Positions 32,583-40,613 of a DNA stretch of 64,000 bases are shown piece after piece. The stretch comes from Paenibacillus lutrae (GTDB taxonomy: Bacteria > Bacillota > Bacilli > Paenibacillales > NBRC-103111): the NCBI RefSeq assembly GCF_009757775.1, contig NZ_RHLK01000006.1:1-64000 (forward strand), in the 5' to 3' direction. The position numbers and the translations under genes were made by a program. The notes under the pieces are model-generated. The model was not told the DNA's origin. It saw only the letters and a list, made by a program, of their open reading frames with translations, and made no database searches. How positions within the stretch are numbered: the stretch's first letter is position 1; every line of letters begins with the position of its first letter.

Positions 32583-32625
32583 AGTATACGATGGGGGTAA
32601 TAATATGTATGTGATATTTATCACA
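32583..32625 (-). promoter_or_regulatory. Fnr-type class II promoter for CxxC protein B (site 2)
   Basis: TGTGATATTTATCACA (32610-32625) is a perfect palindrome. On the minus strand a TATACT -10 (32588-32583) predicts a start at 32576, which puts the palindrome centre at exactly -41.5, the textbook spacing for Crp/Fnr class II activation. No good -35 is needed at such promoters and none is seen. Confidence 0.7.
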
Positions 32626-32640
32626 CTTACAAAAAAAGCC

Positions 32641-32692
32641 TGTGACCCCCCTCATAGGTGTGACGCCGGTCATACATGTGATCTGCGTCATG
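32641..32692. repeat. Three tandem degenerate Crp/Fnr-like sites, 18-bp period
   Basis: TGTGACCCCCCTCATA (32641), TGTGACGCCGGTCATA (32659) and TGTGATCTGCGTCATG (32677) each match TGTGA-N6-TCAYR and start exactly 18 bp apart. Their downstream half-sites end TCAT rather than TCAC. They lie between the two divergent palindrome-bearing promoters. Confidence 0.7.
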
Positions 32693-32735
32693 TTCAAGAT
32701 ATGGCCATATTGAAATCCCTTTCAGGATCTTTATA

Positions 32736-32778
32736 TGTGAAATATGTCACAAGGTTGAATTTATCAGAGGTCTATACT
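32736..32778 (+). promoter_or_regulatory. Fnr-type class II promoter for the acyltransferase (site 3)
   Basis: TGTGAAATATGTCACA (32736-32751) is a perfect palindrome. TATACT at 32773-32778 predicts a start at 32785, again placing the palindrome centre at exactly -41.5. The same -10 hexamer and spacing occur in the divergent promoter at 32583-32625. Confidence 0.7.
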
Positions 32779-32817
32779 TTATCTTGTAAGAAATCATTAT
32801 TTCTTTTAATTATTGAA

Positions 32818-32934
32818 ATGAACCGGTTCGTTAGACGCAGATATAACGCAATGAAAGATACCTATCCGCTTAGAAAGACCGCCTTTTGCAAGAGATACAA
32901 GCTGCTTTGCAAGCTGCTCTTCTACTATAAGTAA
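32818..32934 (+). CDS. Possible 38-residue basic peptide in the acyltransferase leader
   Basis: An ATG 33 bases after the predicted Fnr-type start opens a 38-codon frame, MNRFVRRRYNAMKDTYPLRK then TAFCKRYKLLCKLLFYYK, with about 14 Lys/Arg and two Cys. Its stop is 16 bases before the acyltransferase ATG, so translational coupling is possible. There is no clear ribosome site, so it may be a chance frame. Confidence 0.3.
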   Translation: MNRFVRRRYNAMKDTYPLRKTAFCKRYKLLCKLLFYYK

Positions 32935-32950
32935 AGCGAGATGAACAACC

Positions 32951-34021
32951 ATGAGAAACCCGCACGCCGTCTATTTCACGAATGTCCGCTTTTTCCTGAT
33001 TCTGCTGGTAGTCCTGGTTAACCTGCTTACCGCCCTCCCAGGACTGCCGGATGCAGCACAAGCACTCGTTGCGGGAATCTTTACGTTCCATCTTCCTGTA
33101 TTCGTACTCGTTACCGGCTTCTTCACCAAAAAATTCTGGGAAACCCCGGACGCGGCAGCCGGACTGCTGCGCATCGGTCTTCAATATCTCTTCTTCCAGA
33201 CCGTATACTCGCTCATAGACCTGTTCTGGCTGAAAACACCCGGTATGGAGCATTCGTTCTGGCTGCCCTACTGGATGCTGTGGTTCCTGACGGCGCATTT
33301 GGGATGGAAGCTGCTGCTCGTCCCGTTCCGCAAGCTGAAGCACCCGATTGCGGCCGCTGTCCTGCTCGGCGCAGCCGCCGGCTGCTTGCCGGCCGATGCC
33401 GGAGCATGGATGGGTATCACCCGAATGCTCGTGTTCTTCCCTTTCTTCCTCGCCGGCTATTACTGGCGGGAAGGAAGCAAGGCCCCGCAGCCGCCAGCTG
33501 TCCGGCGCCTGCTGAAAGCCGGGGCCGCGCTGCTGCTGCTTGCGCTGCCGGCGCTCTGGCAGGCGGCCGGCGCTGAAGCCGCCGCAGAGTGGCTCGCAGG
33601 CGGCACTGCCTACGCCGATCTGGGCGTGCCTGCGCTTGCGGGAGCCGCTATGCGGCTCGCCTGCTACGCCGCCCAGGCCGCCGCTTCGGCCGCCTTCCTA
33701 CAGCTGCTGCCGCGTGCAGAAAGCCGTGTGACCGTCCTGGGCGGACGGACGGTCTACGTCTTTCTGCTCCATGGCGCGGTGATTAAGCTGCTGGCGGCAG
33801 CGGGGCTTTTGGGGCTGCTGACCGAGCGGCTGCACGCGGGCGGAGCCGTTACGGCGGCGGCCATCTTCGCAGCCGCTCTTGCGGCAGCCGGCATCGTTGC
33901 CGTCCTCTCGAGCGGCAAGCTTGCGGCCGCCATGCGGCCGGTCATCGAACCGGACGCGGGCCGGCTGCTCCGCTGGATGCACTTGCAGCCGCGTGAGCGC
34001 CGTGCGCGCGGCACGTATTAA
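32951..34021 (+). CDS. Acyltransferase-3-like membrane protein (fucose 4-O-acetylase type)
   Basis: The 356-residue protein has about ten membrane helices. It begins with the acyltransferase-3/COG3594 pattern YFTNVRFFLILLVVLVNLL and FHLPVFVLVTGFF, where the early Arg and the HLPVF histidine correspond to conserved family residues, followed by LPYWMLWFLTAHL and FFPFFLAGYYWREG. Such proteins O-acetylate surface carbohydrates. The second half is strikingly Ala/Leu/Gly-rich and much higher in GC than the first. The ribosome site is weak (GCGAG). An upstream promoter with a Crp/Fnr palindrome at -41.5 suggests oxygen control. Confidence 0.8.
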   Translation: MRNPHAVYFTNVRFFLILLVVLVNLLTALPGLPDAAQALVAGIFTFHLPVFVLVTGFFTKKFWETPDAAAGLLRIGLQYLFFQTVYSLIDLFWLKTPGMEHSFWLPYWMLWFLTAHLGWKLLLVPFRKLKHPIAAAVLLGAAAGCLPADAGAWMGITRMLVFFPFFLAGYYWREGSKAPQPPAVRRLLKAGAALLLLALPALWQAAGAEAAAEWLAGGTAYADLGVPALAGAAMRLACYAAQAAASAAFLQLLPRAESRVTVLGGRTVYVFLLHGAVIKLLAAAGLLGLLTERLHAGGAVTAAAIFAAALAAAGIVAVLSSGKLAAAMRPVIEPDAGRLLRWMHLQPRERRARGTY

Positions 34022-34103
34022 CCCGGCAGCCCCGGACTCCGGACTGCCGCTGATCGTCACCCGTGTGCTGTGCCGATCCTGTAAGGCGCCCGCTCTGCCC
34101 AAA

Positions 34104-34150
34104 CGTAAAGCCCGGATCATCAGGCTCTTCCTGATGATCCGGGCTTTACG
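34104..34150. terminator. Long perfect hairpin, bidirectional terminator
   Basis: A perfect 21-bp stem starts CGTAAAGCCCGGATC at 34104 and returns at 34130-34150 around CTCTT. It lies between convergent genes. The flanking T runs are short, so it may also block transcript decay. Confidence 0.7.
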
Positions 34151-34184
34151 CGTTTCTCGCAAGCGAGACTTCCCGCTCTGTCAC

Positions 34185-36554
34185 TTAATAGCCGACCGGC
34201 TGATCTAATTTTCCTTGTATAGATACGAGGCGCATAAAGACTACGGCCGCTTCCGCTTTGCTCACCCGGTCTCTCGGACGGAATTTCCCGTCTGTCTTCT
34301 CCATCAGACCAAGCTCCATTGCCAGGTAAGCTTCGCTTTTATGAGTCACCCAGGCTGCATCGTCAGAGGCCAATTGGGCAGCAGAGCTGTCCAGCAGTCC
34401 CGCCAGTTTATCATAGCGGAGCTGCTGGATGAGAATCTTGGCCAGATACTCGCGCAGAAGAGGGGTATCCACTCCGAGAAGCGCCTGGTCGTCCGCTTTC
34501 AGTCTTTTCATATCGATAAGGGTGTTTACGGCATAGTAGTAAGGACTGTCTTTCTTAACATCGGCAAAAAGAACATCTTCACCGGTGTTCTCCTTGTAAT
34601 ATTCCCGGGTAGGATTGACCCCTCGCACAAACATGTTCAGCCAGTCCCCGTACGTGATATCGGCATCCGGGCTGAGTTTGCCGTTCTCATCGGGAATAAG
34701 AACCCCGTGTTTCACAAGCGTGCTTAGTTCTTTCTCCGCCCAATGACCCGTTAGATCTACCGCTTCAGATGGTTGGGGCGGCAATTTCTCGAAGAAGGCA
34801 TGGGCGCGCAACTTGCCTGTGGAAGCATCCACAACATGATCACGGTCCCCGTTCTTGGCATACGTCTGCCGGTAAACCAGTTTGGCTTCTTTGGGAACAT
34901 AATAGCTATTCGTATAATACCCGCCTATGACCGAATAGCCCAGCTCAACTCCTGTTGCCTGGTCCAATTTGCGTACGGCTTCTTCTCTGCTGACGGAAGC
35001 GGGTTTAAGCTTGTTCAGCACCTCGTCGTCAACCCATTCGTATGAAGATTCCATGCTGTAGAAACTTCCGTCACCGGCCAGCGTAACGGTTTTCGTCTGA
35101 TTGCCGACGGGAATATTGCGGTAGAATTTTTGGAAAGTAAACGTAAACGGTTTATTCTTATCGGTGTTTTCCGTATCCGGCGAAATGCTCTTCCCGTCGA
35201 TCAGCTTCCATTCCTGTGCCTGGGGCACTGTGGCGCCGAATAGTTTCAGAGCTTTGTCCCGGGCGCTGTCCACGGTGATCGTGCGCGGCAATGTATAAGT
35301 GGAATCAAAAGGAAACCGGCCGCTTCTTACTTCAAGAATTTGACCGGTCTTAGCATCCACAACGGCCGTTATCAAATTCATTCCACCGGATTGTTCATTT
35401 CCCCAGCCCAGATTCCAGACCTCACGCTTTTGGCCCTGCCATTGATCCGTCTCCGCTTTCTGCATCAGCTTCTTGTCTTCCTTGATCGCGCCAAGCGTCT
35501 CCACCAGAGCCGCTGCTTCCAAAGCGCTCAGCTTGCCCCCTGCAAGCGGCTTGAAAGTATGGAAGGCTTCGGGTATAGCCGTGTAATTCATTTGCCCGGC
35601 CCCGTTGGAAGGCTCTTGCTGTATGTACTGACCGGTTTGAGCATCCAGAACTTTGTATGCCCCTATCGGCGAATAGGCGAGAATCCATTCTTCTTTGCCT
35701 CCGGTTTTCCGAAGCAGTGTGTATCTCAGATCGACATCCGCATCTTCTTTGTATTTGCCCGCTGCTTGTTCTTTGGTAATGGCAGGCTTAGCAGAGGGAT
35801 AAAAACTGCTCGACGTGAAATTATTATGAAGTGAAATGATTGCACCGTTTCCGTCTACTTGAACCGTTAAACTTTCATTATCGGTTTGAATCCCGTTCAC
35901 TTTTTTGTAATAGGTAAACGAATAAAGCACCGGTCCGAATAAAGGCTGCTGATACCTGTAGAGCTCCTCATCGGCAGGCACAAGTTCAGATGCTTGTACG
36001 GAAGGCACGGCTTTTTTAATAAAAGCAGCCGCTTTTTCCGCCGCCTCTTGCCTGGTGATTGTGCCCGGATAATAAGGTTCTTCCGTCTCCGAGTAACGGC
36101 CGCCCGGAATACTGGCTGACAAGATATCTCCACTGCCTGCATCCACCCGGCTGGAGAAACCTGATGTAGAATTTCCGTCTTTCACTTCCCACTTAACGGA
36201 CCAGATCGGCCCCGGTTCGGGAGGGAAGCTGTCTGAAGCCGTTCCCAGTTCCGCTCTGACGACCTCCGCCTTGTTCAAAGCCGGGAACAGTTCCCTTAGT
36301 CTGGCGATCACCTCATCTTTGGTTATCTTCACTTGTGTCTGAAGCTCCTGATTGAGCCCGTTCTTCCCGGCCTGACTGGCGCTCCCTTCGCTTCCAGCCG
36401 CCGCCTGCAGTTTCCCTTGCTCATATACGGCGGCAGGCACGGAGTCTGATTGCGCCAGAATTGTCTCCGCAGGCAGCAAAAGACCGACCCCTAACGAGCC
36501 GGTCACGGTTAACAATCCCGCTTTGCGAAAGCTTAATTGAAGCATCTTCTTCAT
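34185..36554 (-). CDS. Secreted YcdB/PepSY-like protein with S-layer homology domains
   Basis: The 789-residue protein has an N-terminal signal peptide (cleavage near ETILAQS, residue ~35). Repeated YcdB/PepSY-like modules follow, each with the pattern ITRQEAAEKAAAFIKK, VDAGSGDILS or VVDAKTGQILEV (near 90-590). The C-terminal ~190 residues are SLH-type repeats: DLTGHWAEKELSTLVKHGVL, FADVKKDSPYYYAVNTLIDM, and RPRDRVSKAEAAVVFMRLVS. SLH repeats bind pyruvylated wall polymers, so it should sit on the cell surface; PepSY-like domains often inhibit or bind peptidases. It is monocistronic. Confidence 0.88.
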   Translation of the reverse strand: MKKMLQLSFRKAGLLTVTGSLGVGLLLPAETILAQSDSVPAAVYEQGKLQAAAGSEGSASQAGKNGLNQELQTQVKITKDEVIARLRELFPALNKAEVVRAELGTASDSFPPEPGPIWSVKWEVKDGNSTSGFSSRVDAGSGDILSASIPGGRYSETEEPYYPGTITRQEAAEKAAAFIKKAVPSVQASELVPADEELYRYQQPLFGPVLYSFTYYKKVNGIQTDNESLTVQVDGNGAIISLHNNFTSSSFYPSAKPAITKEQAAGKYKEDADVDLRYTLLRKTGGKEEWILAYSPIGAYKVLDAQTGQYIQQEPSNGAGQMNYTAIPEAFHTFKPLAGGKLSALEAAALVETLGAIKEDKKLMQKAETDQWQGQKREVWNLGWGNEQSGGMNLITAVVDAKTGQILEVRSGRFPFDSTYTLPRTITVDSARDKALKLFGATVPQAQEWKLIDGKSISPDTENTDKNKPFTFTFQKFYRNIPVGNQTKTVTLAGDGSFYSMESSYEWVDDEVLNKLKPASVSREEAVRKLDQATGVELGYSVIGGYYTNSYYVPKEAKLVYRQTYAKNGDRDHVVDASTGKLRAHAFFEKLPPQPSEAVDLTGHWAEKELSTLVKHGVLIPDENGKLSPDADITYGDWLNMFVRGVNPTREYYKENTGEDVLFADVKKDSPYYYAVNTLIDMKRLKADDQALLGVDTPLLREYLAKILIQQLRYDKLAGLLDSSAAQLASDDAAWVTHKSEAYLAMELGLMEKTDGKFRPRDRVSKAEAAVVFMRLVSIQGKLDQPVGY

Positions 36555-36633
36555 AGGTGATTCCTCTCTTCATCCAAATGTTAGATTTACCCATATTTAT
36601 TAACGCTTGGATGATGAAAAGGTTGCGATACCG

Positions 36634-37353
36634 TTACAAGAGAGACAGCGTTTTGCTTTCATCGGACCTGTTTTGATGCCTATACTCAAGTTCATCCTTA
36701 AATTTCTCTGAGATTTGCTTCTTGTCCCCATATACATACAAGACATCGCCTGCTTCAATATGGGTATCCGCATCTTTATCCTTGTAGCGGATTCTAAGTG
36801 TTCCCCGCTGTACGAATAGCAGATTGATATCTTCTTCCCATGTACTTATCTTATGAATAGGACAATGTGCATATTCGGATTCTTCATAGACAGGAATGTC
36901 AATAATCCAATCGTCTTCGTCGTTATAAAGCAGTTCATTCACCGGCAATTCTTCTACCCCGTCTTCTTCATCCAGCGGGGCGTGAAAACGGTCATGCAGC
37001 TTTTTATGGACAGGCTTTAGCCGGATAACAGCCAGAAGAACCCCGAGAATGGTCGTAATAATAAGGAGTTCCGGCAAACGGAATCTCTTTTCCAGCAGAT
37101 TAGACATCAGCGTAATGATAACGGCCAGTGAAAATACACCGAACAGAATAAGAAAAATACCGATTCTGCGCCGGACCGGGTGCCGGAGTATAAGCTCGGA
37201 TTCCTGGGTGGTAAAACCTGTGCCGGTAAGCATAGAGGTTACCTGAAATCTCGATATGGCATGATCTAAACCGGTCAGCATCATAAGAACGGCCGAAATT
37301 TCAATAACAAGCAAGACGATGACCAAATAAACAAGAATAAGTAACAGTTCCAT
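36634..37353 (-). CDS. Membrane protein with TrkA-C (RCK_C) domain
   Basis: The 239-residue protein has an N-terminal helix (3-27), a SMLTGTGFTTQESEL stretch reminiscent of K+ channel-like pores, two more helices (65-85, 92-112) and a cytosolic C-terminal half. Its final ~70 residues, with INLLFVQRGTLRIRYKDKDA and IEAGDVLYVYGDKKQISEKF, fit the RCK_C/TrkA-C fold. RCK_C domains gate ion transport and in Firmicutes can bind c-di-AMP. A separate c-di-AMP riboswitch lies 6 kb away, but a link is only suggestive. Confidence 0.8.
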   Translation of the reverse strand: MELLLILVYLVIVLLVIEISAVLMMLTGLDHAISRFQVTSMLTGTGFTTQESELILRHPVRRRIGIFLILFGVFSLAVIITLMSNLLEKRFRLPELLIITTILGVLLAVIRLKPVHKKLHDRFHAPLDEEDGVEELPVNELLYNDEDDWIIDIPVYEESEYAHCPIHKISTWEEDINLLFVQRGTLRIRYKDKDADTHIEAGDVLYVYGDKKQISEKFKDELEYRHQNRSDESKTLSLL

Positions 37354-37484
37354 AATACGCCTCCCAGCTTATGCGTACATCCTTTTCAATAACCGATCTA
37401 TGGGGTATGTGAAACTAACCTGTTTTTTCCTGAGTCCTACTTTATCCGGCCTTATATATATGGAATCAGCGGTTCGCTTGACAA

Positions 37485-37514
37485 TTGACTAGGCGCAGGC
37501 CGCAATGCGATAAT
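37485..37514 (+). promoter_or_regulatory. Promoter of the FUSC-like exporter gene
   Basis: TTGACT (37485-37490) and GATAAT (37509-37514) are 18 bp apart, about 40 bases upstream of the GTG start at 37556. A TTGACA nine bases earlier is too far for this -10. Confidence 0.5.
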
Positions 37515-37555
37515 GAGTTCGTCATCTTGAACCACTCAGAAGGGAGCTTTGTTTT

Positions 37556-38605
37556 GTGACGTTCGGAGCCAGAATGTTAAAAACGGGTATGGCCGTCACG
37601 TTAGCCTTGTACCTCAGTACACTGCTTCATACGACAGCCCCCGTTATAGCTGCGGTCGCCGCTATTTTTGCCCTGCAGCCCTCCATTTACCGGTCATGGA
37701 GGTATTTTCTCGACCAGCTTCAGACCAACACACTCGGCGCGGCTCTGGCGCTTGTTGCGGGTACTTTCTTCTCCAAGCACCCGATCGCTATCGGAATCGT
37801 GTGTATCCTTGCCATTATGATTTGCCTCAAGATGAAAATGGAAGCGAATATAGGTTTAACCCTCGTCACCGTAATCGCCGTCATGGATGCTTCCGGGGGC
37901 CATTGGTGGTTCGCTGTAAACCGGTTTCTGCTGACCTCGCTCGGAGTCGGTTCGGCCTTTATCATTAATATTGTCTTTTTCCCGCCTAACTGGCAGAAAA
38001 AATTCATGGAGGAAGTTCACGGGGTGTTCAACAAAATATCCCCTCTGCAGCGAACGGTCATCTCCAATGAAATGAAGGAAACCGTCTTTCAAGAAACGAA
38101 AGATGAACTGATCGGTTCTTTGTTCCGGCTTGAGGAGAAATACAAGCTGTTCGAAGAGGAACAGAAGAAGCTCAAGCGCCTCAAATACCGGGCCTCCCGC
38201 CGTCTGGTGGTGTACAAGCAAATGCTGCATACCCTCCGCAAGGGGCTCGATATTCTACAGCTCGTTGAAGAACATTATTTCCAGGCAACGAGTAAAGCAA
38301 ACATGAATGCATTCGTAGACGAGCATTTAGAGGCGCTTACGCAGTATCACGAATATGTGCTGATGAAATTCGAGAAGAAGTTTAAAAATGAATCGTACGA
38401 AAGACTTGAAGCGATGGACCTGAAAAACGACAAGTTTCTTCTGACCATTACGGACGCTTCGAGTTCTACCCGCGATCTTCACCGGCTGCTCGTCGTTGCC
38501 TCCGGCATTTATGATTACGGTCACCAGATTGTCCGGCTGGATAAGCTCGTGGAGCAATATTATAAGGGCCTTGACGAGAAGGATAAGGAGAAGGACAAGA
38601 GTTGA
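37556..38605 (+). CDS. Aromatic acid exporter family (FUSC-like) membrane protein
   Basis: The 349-residue protein has an N-terminal block of about four to five membrane helices beginning GARMLKTGMAVTLALYLS, with the FUSC/ArAE signature AAVAAIFALQPSIYRSWR and DQLQTNTLGAALALVAGTFF. A long cytosolic, highly charged helical C-terminal half (from ~140) follows. Bacillus YqjA-like proteins share this layout. A role in efflux of aromatic acids is a family-level guess. GTG at 37556 follows GAAGGGAG. Confidence 0.85.
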   Translation: MTFGARMLKTGMAVTLALYLSTLLHTTAPVIAAVAAIFALQPSIYRSWRYFLDQLQTNTLGAALALVAGTFFSKHPIAIGIVCILAIMICLKMKMEANIGLTLVTVIAVMDASGGHWWFAVNRFLLTSLGVGSAFIINIVFFPPNWQKKFMEEVHGVFNKISPLQRTVISNEMKETVFQETKDELIGSLFRLEEKYKLFEEEQKKLKRLKYRASRRLVVYKQMLHTLRKGLDILQLVEEHYFQATSKANMNAFVDEHLEALTQYHEYVLMKFEKKFKNESYERLEAMDLKNDKFLLTITDASSSTRDLHRLLVVASGIYDYGHQIVRLDKLVEQYYKGLDEKDKEKDKS

Positions 38606-38679
38606 CCGGTTCCCGTATGACTATCAACATAGAGGGCAGGAGCCGCCTGTACTCTCTTGTTACATACTCCAGCAACAAG

Positions 38680-38727
38680 AAAGCCCCGCCCCAATGCTGT
38701 CTTAACGGCATCGGGCGGGGTTCTCTT
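38680..38727. terminator. Bidirectional terminator
   Basis: CCCCGCCC (38684-38691) and GGGCGGGG (38713-38720) form a stem with an inner GC/GGC helix; T-rich sequence follows on both strands. It lies between convergent genes. Confidence 0.75.
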
Positions 38728-38756
38728 CAGTTCTGCTCGTATTTAACTATAGTCGG

Positions 38757-39146
38757 CTAATTTACCGCATGTAATCCGCTGTACTTGGAGATCATCAGCA
38801 GCATTTCGTTCATAAGCGGCATAATGAATTCAGAGCCGGCCATATGGAAAATCCCGCTCCGGTTGTGCACAGTCGTTTCACGAACGACAATACGGTAATG
38901 CTGAACGCCCGGAGACATAACCGCCACTTCACTGGCGGCTCCCTTGGTCGTCGCCATTCTTACGGTACGCCCCTGCGCTTCATAAGGGACCATCGATTGA
39001 ATCGCATCCAGAGAAATGTAATAGTTGATATAAGGCTTCTGTATAATAAATTCCTTCGTGGTCACCGTCAGACCAAGGTCGCTCTTCTTGTGGGAATATT
39101 TCAACTCGCCATCCGTAAGCTTAATTGCGATAAAATCAGGATTCAT
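38757..39146 (-). CDS. Unrecognised 129-residue protein
   Basis: ATG at 39146 follows GGGAGGA and opens a 129-codon frame with normal codon use. The product has no signal peptide or membrane helix; it contains KYSHKKSDLGLTVTTKEFII and a C-terminal SGIFHMAGSEFIMPLMNEML, and looks alpha/beta. No family is recognised. It is the last of three small minus-strand genes that may form an operon. Confidence 0.65.
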   Translation of the reverse strand: MNPDFIAIKLTDGELKYSHKKSDLGLTVTTKEFIIQKPYINYYISLDAIQSMVPYEAQGRTVRMATTKGAASEVAVMSPGVQHYRIVVRETTVHNRSGIFHMAGSEFIMPLMNEMLLMISKYSGLHAVN

Positions 39147-39243
39147 AACCGTGTCCTCCCGGTCTATAGGATGTATGTCCACATTAGCACAGCATACAGA
39201 ACCGGGCAACCCGAGAAAAGGTCAATCTCTTTACGCCTAACGT

Positions 39244-39489
39244 TCAGGAGGCTACCTTCAGAAGCTGAAAATTCATCTCAATGCTTTTGGCAAACATCAA
39301 ATTACCCAGCAAAAGTTTGACTTCCGTTAAATAGGCCAGGTCCCCCCGCAGAATAAGATGGGACCGGTTCCTTTTTTCATCTGATTTCCAAGTGACAAGA
39401 GGAGGACGCGATAGTTCTTTAAGGGCTCGGATTACCGTATGTAATTGCTCCTGTCCCGCCACTTTGACGATCAGAAAGGTATGGTTCAT
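39244..39489 (-). CDS. Unrecognised 81-residue protein
   Basis: ATG at 39489 has GGAGGAGAT upstream and overlaps the stop of the previous ORF (TAATG). The product, MNHTFLIVKVAGQEQLHTVI followed by a basic middle and a Leu-rich C-terminus, looks like a small alpha/beta protein. No family is recognised. The strong ribosome site supports translation. Confidence 0.6.
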   Translation of the reverse strand: MNHTFLIVKVAGQEQLHTVIRALKELSRPPLVTWKSDEKRNRSHLILRGDLAYLTEVKLLLGNLMFAKSIEMNFQLLKVAS

Positions 39490-39809
39490 TACGATCTCCT
39501 CCGGTCATTAAAAAAAATTGCAAATTCAGCCATTAGGTTGAAACGTCTTCGGCAGCAGCGCGCGCTTGCATCTGGTTCCATCCACAACAGATAGCCATCC
39601 GTGCAGGAATCGGATAGCGATCTTTCCATCCTAAGATGGTGCGGCCCGTAAGTCAAGGACATAGACCTCACCGCCTTCTGAGATGATAACGGCTGGTGTA
39701 CAGAAATTGTGCCTGTCTGCGGGTTTGTATGGACGGATGACTGTTTCGCCCAATTATCCTGAGCATGCTCGTGAACAATGATTGAAAAGCTTGCTTCCCC
39801 CCCATTCAT
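39489..39809 (-). CDS. Possible 106-residue protein
   Basis: An open frame of 106 codons ends in TAATG overlap with the next gene, which favours a coupled pair. However, the ribosome site for ATG 39809 is weak, and the sequence has an odd CCRRRFN stretch and Ser/His-rich composition, so it may be a fragment or chance frame. No family recognised. Confidence 0.35.
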   Translation of the reverse strand: MNGGEASFSIIVHEHAQDNWAKQSSVHTNPQTGTISVHQPLSSQKAVRSMSLTYGPHHLRMERSLSDSCTDGYLLWMEPDASARCCRRRFNLMAEFAIFFNDRRRS

Positions 39810-39997
39810 CCCTGATTCCGAATGACCCTTCTAACGGCCATTTTAGTACGAGGCTATTTTTGATGAATCTGGCTTGTATGTGCCAGGGTGCTGGCTCGTT
39901 GTAACGCTTATGTATTTTCTAATTTTAACATACCAATTGGATATTTTCTTCAAACATCCGTAATTATTTAACCTATTTGCCACCAATATGAATCACA

Positions 39998-40276
39998 TCA
40001 ACGCACATAAATGATAAATTTTGCAAATAAAACAATATTTACAAGCAAAAGAAATGGAATTCCGATTCGAAAACTAAGGTGCTGTGTCTTGTGCCGGTAA
40101 ATATACATCCCCGTCCAAACACCTGCTGATCCACCGATCAGAGCAAGCAGGAACAACCTTTTCTCCGGGATCCGCCAGCCTCCCCTTTTGGATTTGCGTT
40201 TGTCAGAGCCCATCAGCATGCAGGCAATAACATTCACGACCACCAGGTAAAGAATTATGATGCGAATGACCAACAC
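39998..40276 (-). CDS. DUF1294 small membrane protein
   Basis: The ~92-residue protein has three hydrophobic segments and the DUF1294 core: a short MGSDKRKSKRGGWRIPEKRL loop and then LIGGSAGVWTGMYIYRHKTQ with the conserved G-G-x-G and H-K-T. Function is unknown; in some bacteria the domain is fused to cold-shock domains. The start is uncertain: TTG at 40276 sits directly after AGAGGTG. Confidence 0.8.
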   Translation of the reverse strand: MLVIRIIILYLVVVNVIACMLMGSDKRKSKRGGWRIPEKRLFLLALIGGSAGVWTGMYIYRHKTQHLSFRIGIPFLLLVNIVLFAKFIIYVR

Positions 40277-40613
40277 CTCTTTGATTCAAAGAATAAATAA
40301 AGCATTCTCTTTTATTTTACATGGGTTCCTGCCAAAAAGCGAAGACCGAACAACGGACTCTAAGTCTTTTCTAAATATCGATTCATTTCATAAGGTTTGG
40401 CTTGGCCGCTAAACGGATCCCCTCTCCGGGTATTCTTTAAGTCTTAGCCTGCTGCTGCATCATGTTCTTTGTATCCATACATCTCACGTGTACTTAACTT
40501 CCATTATACAACAAACCCAGTACCGGCAAGGGACTGGGTTTGTTGTATTTCCTGTATTCAATTTGCAGGGCTCTCTACATAGGTTTTGCTACATTCAAAG
40601 CCCTTCTGCGGGT
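40277..40613. other. AT-rich intergenic region
   Basis: No gene is supported here. It contains one strong hairpin terminator (40508-40546) near the 3' end of the secreted-protein gene and otherwise unremarkable AT-rich sequence. Confidence 0.6.
40508..40548 (-). terminator. Terminator of the small secreted-protein gene
   Basis: ACAACAAACCCAG (40508-40520) and CTGGGTTTGTTGT (40534-40546) form a perfect 13-bp stem with T-rich flanks on both strands, about 65 bases beyond the stop at 40614. Confidence 0.75.
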
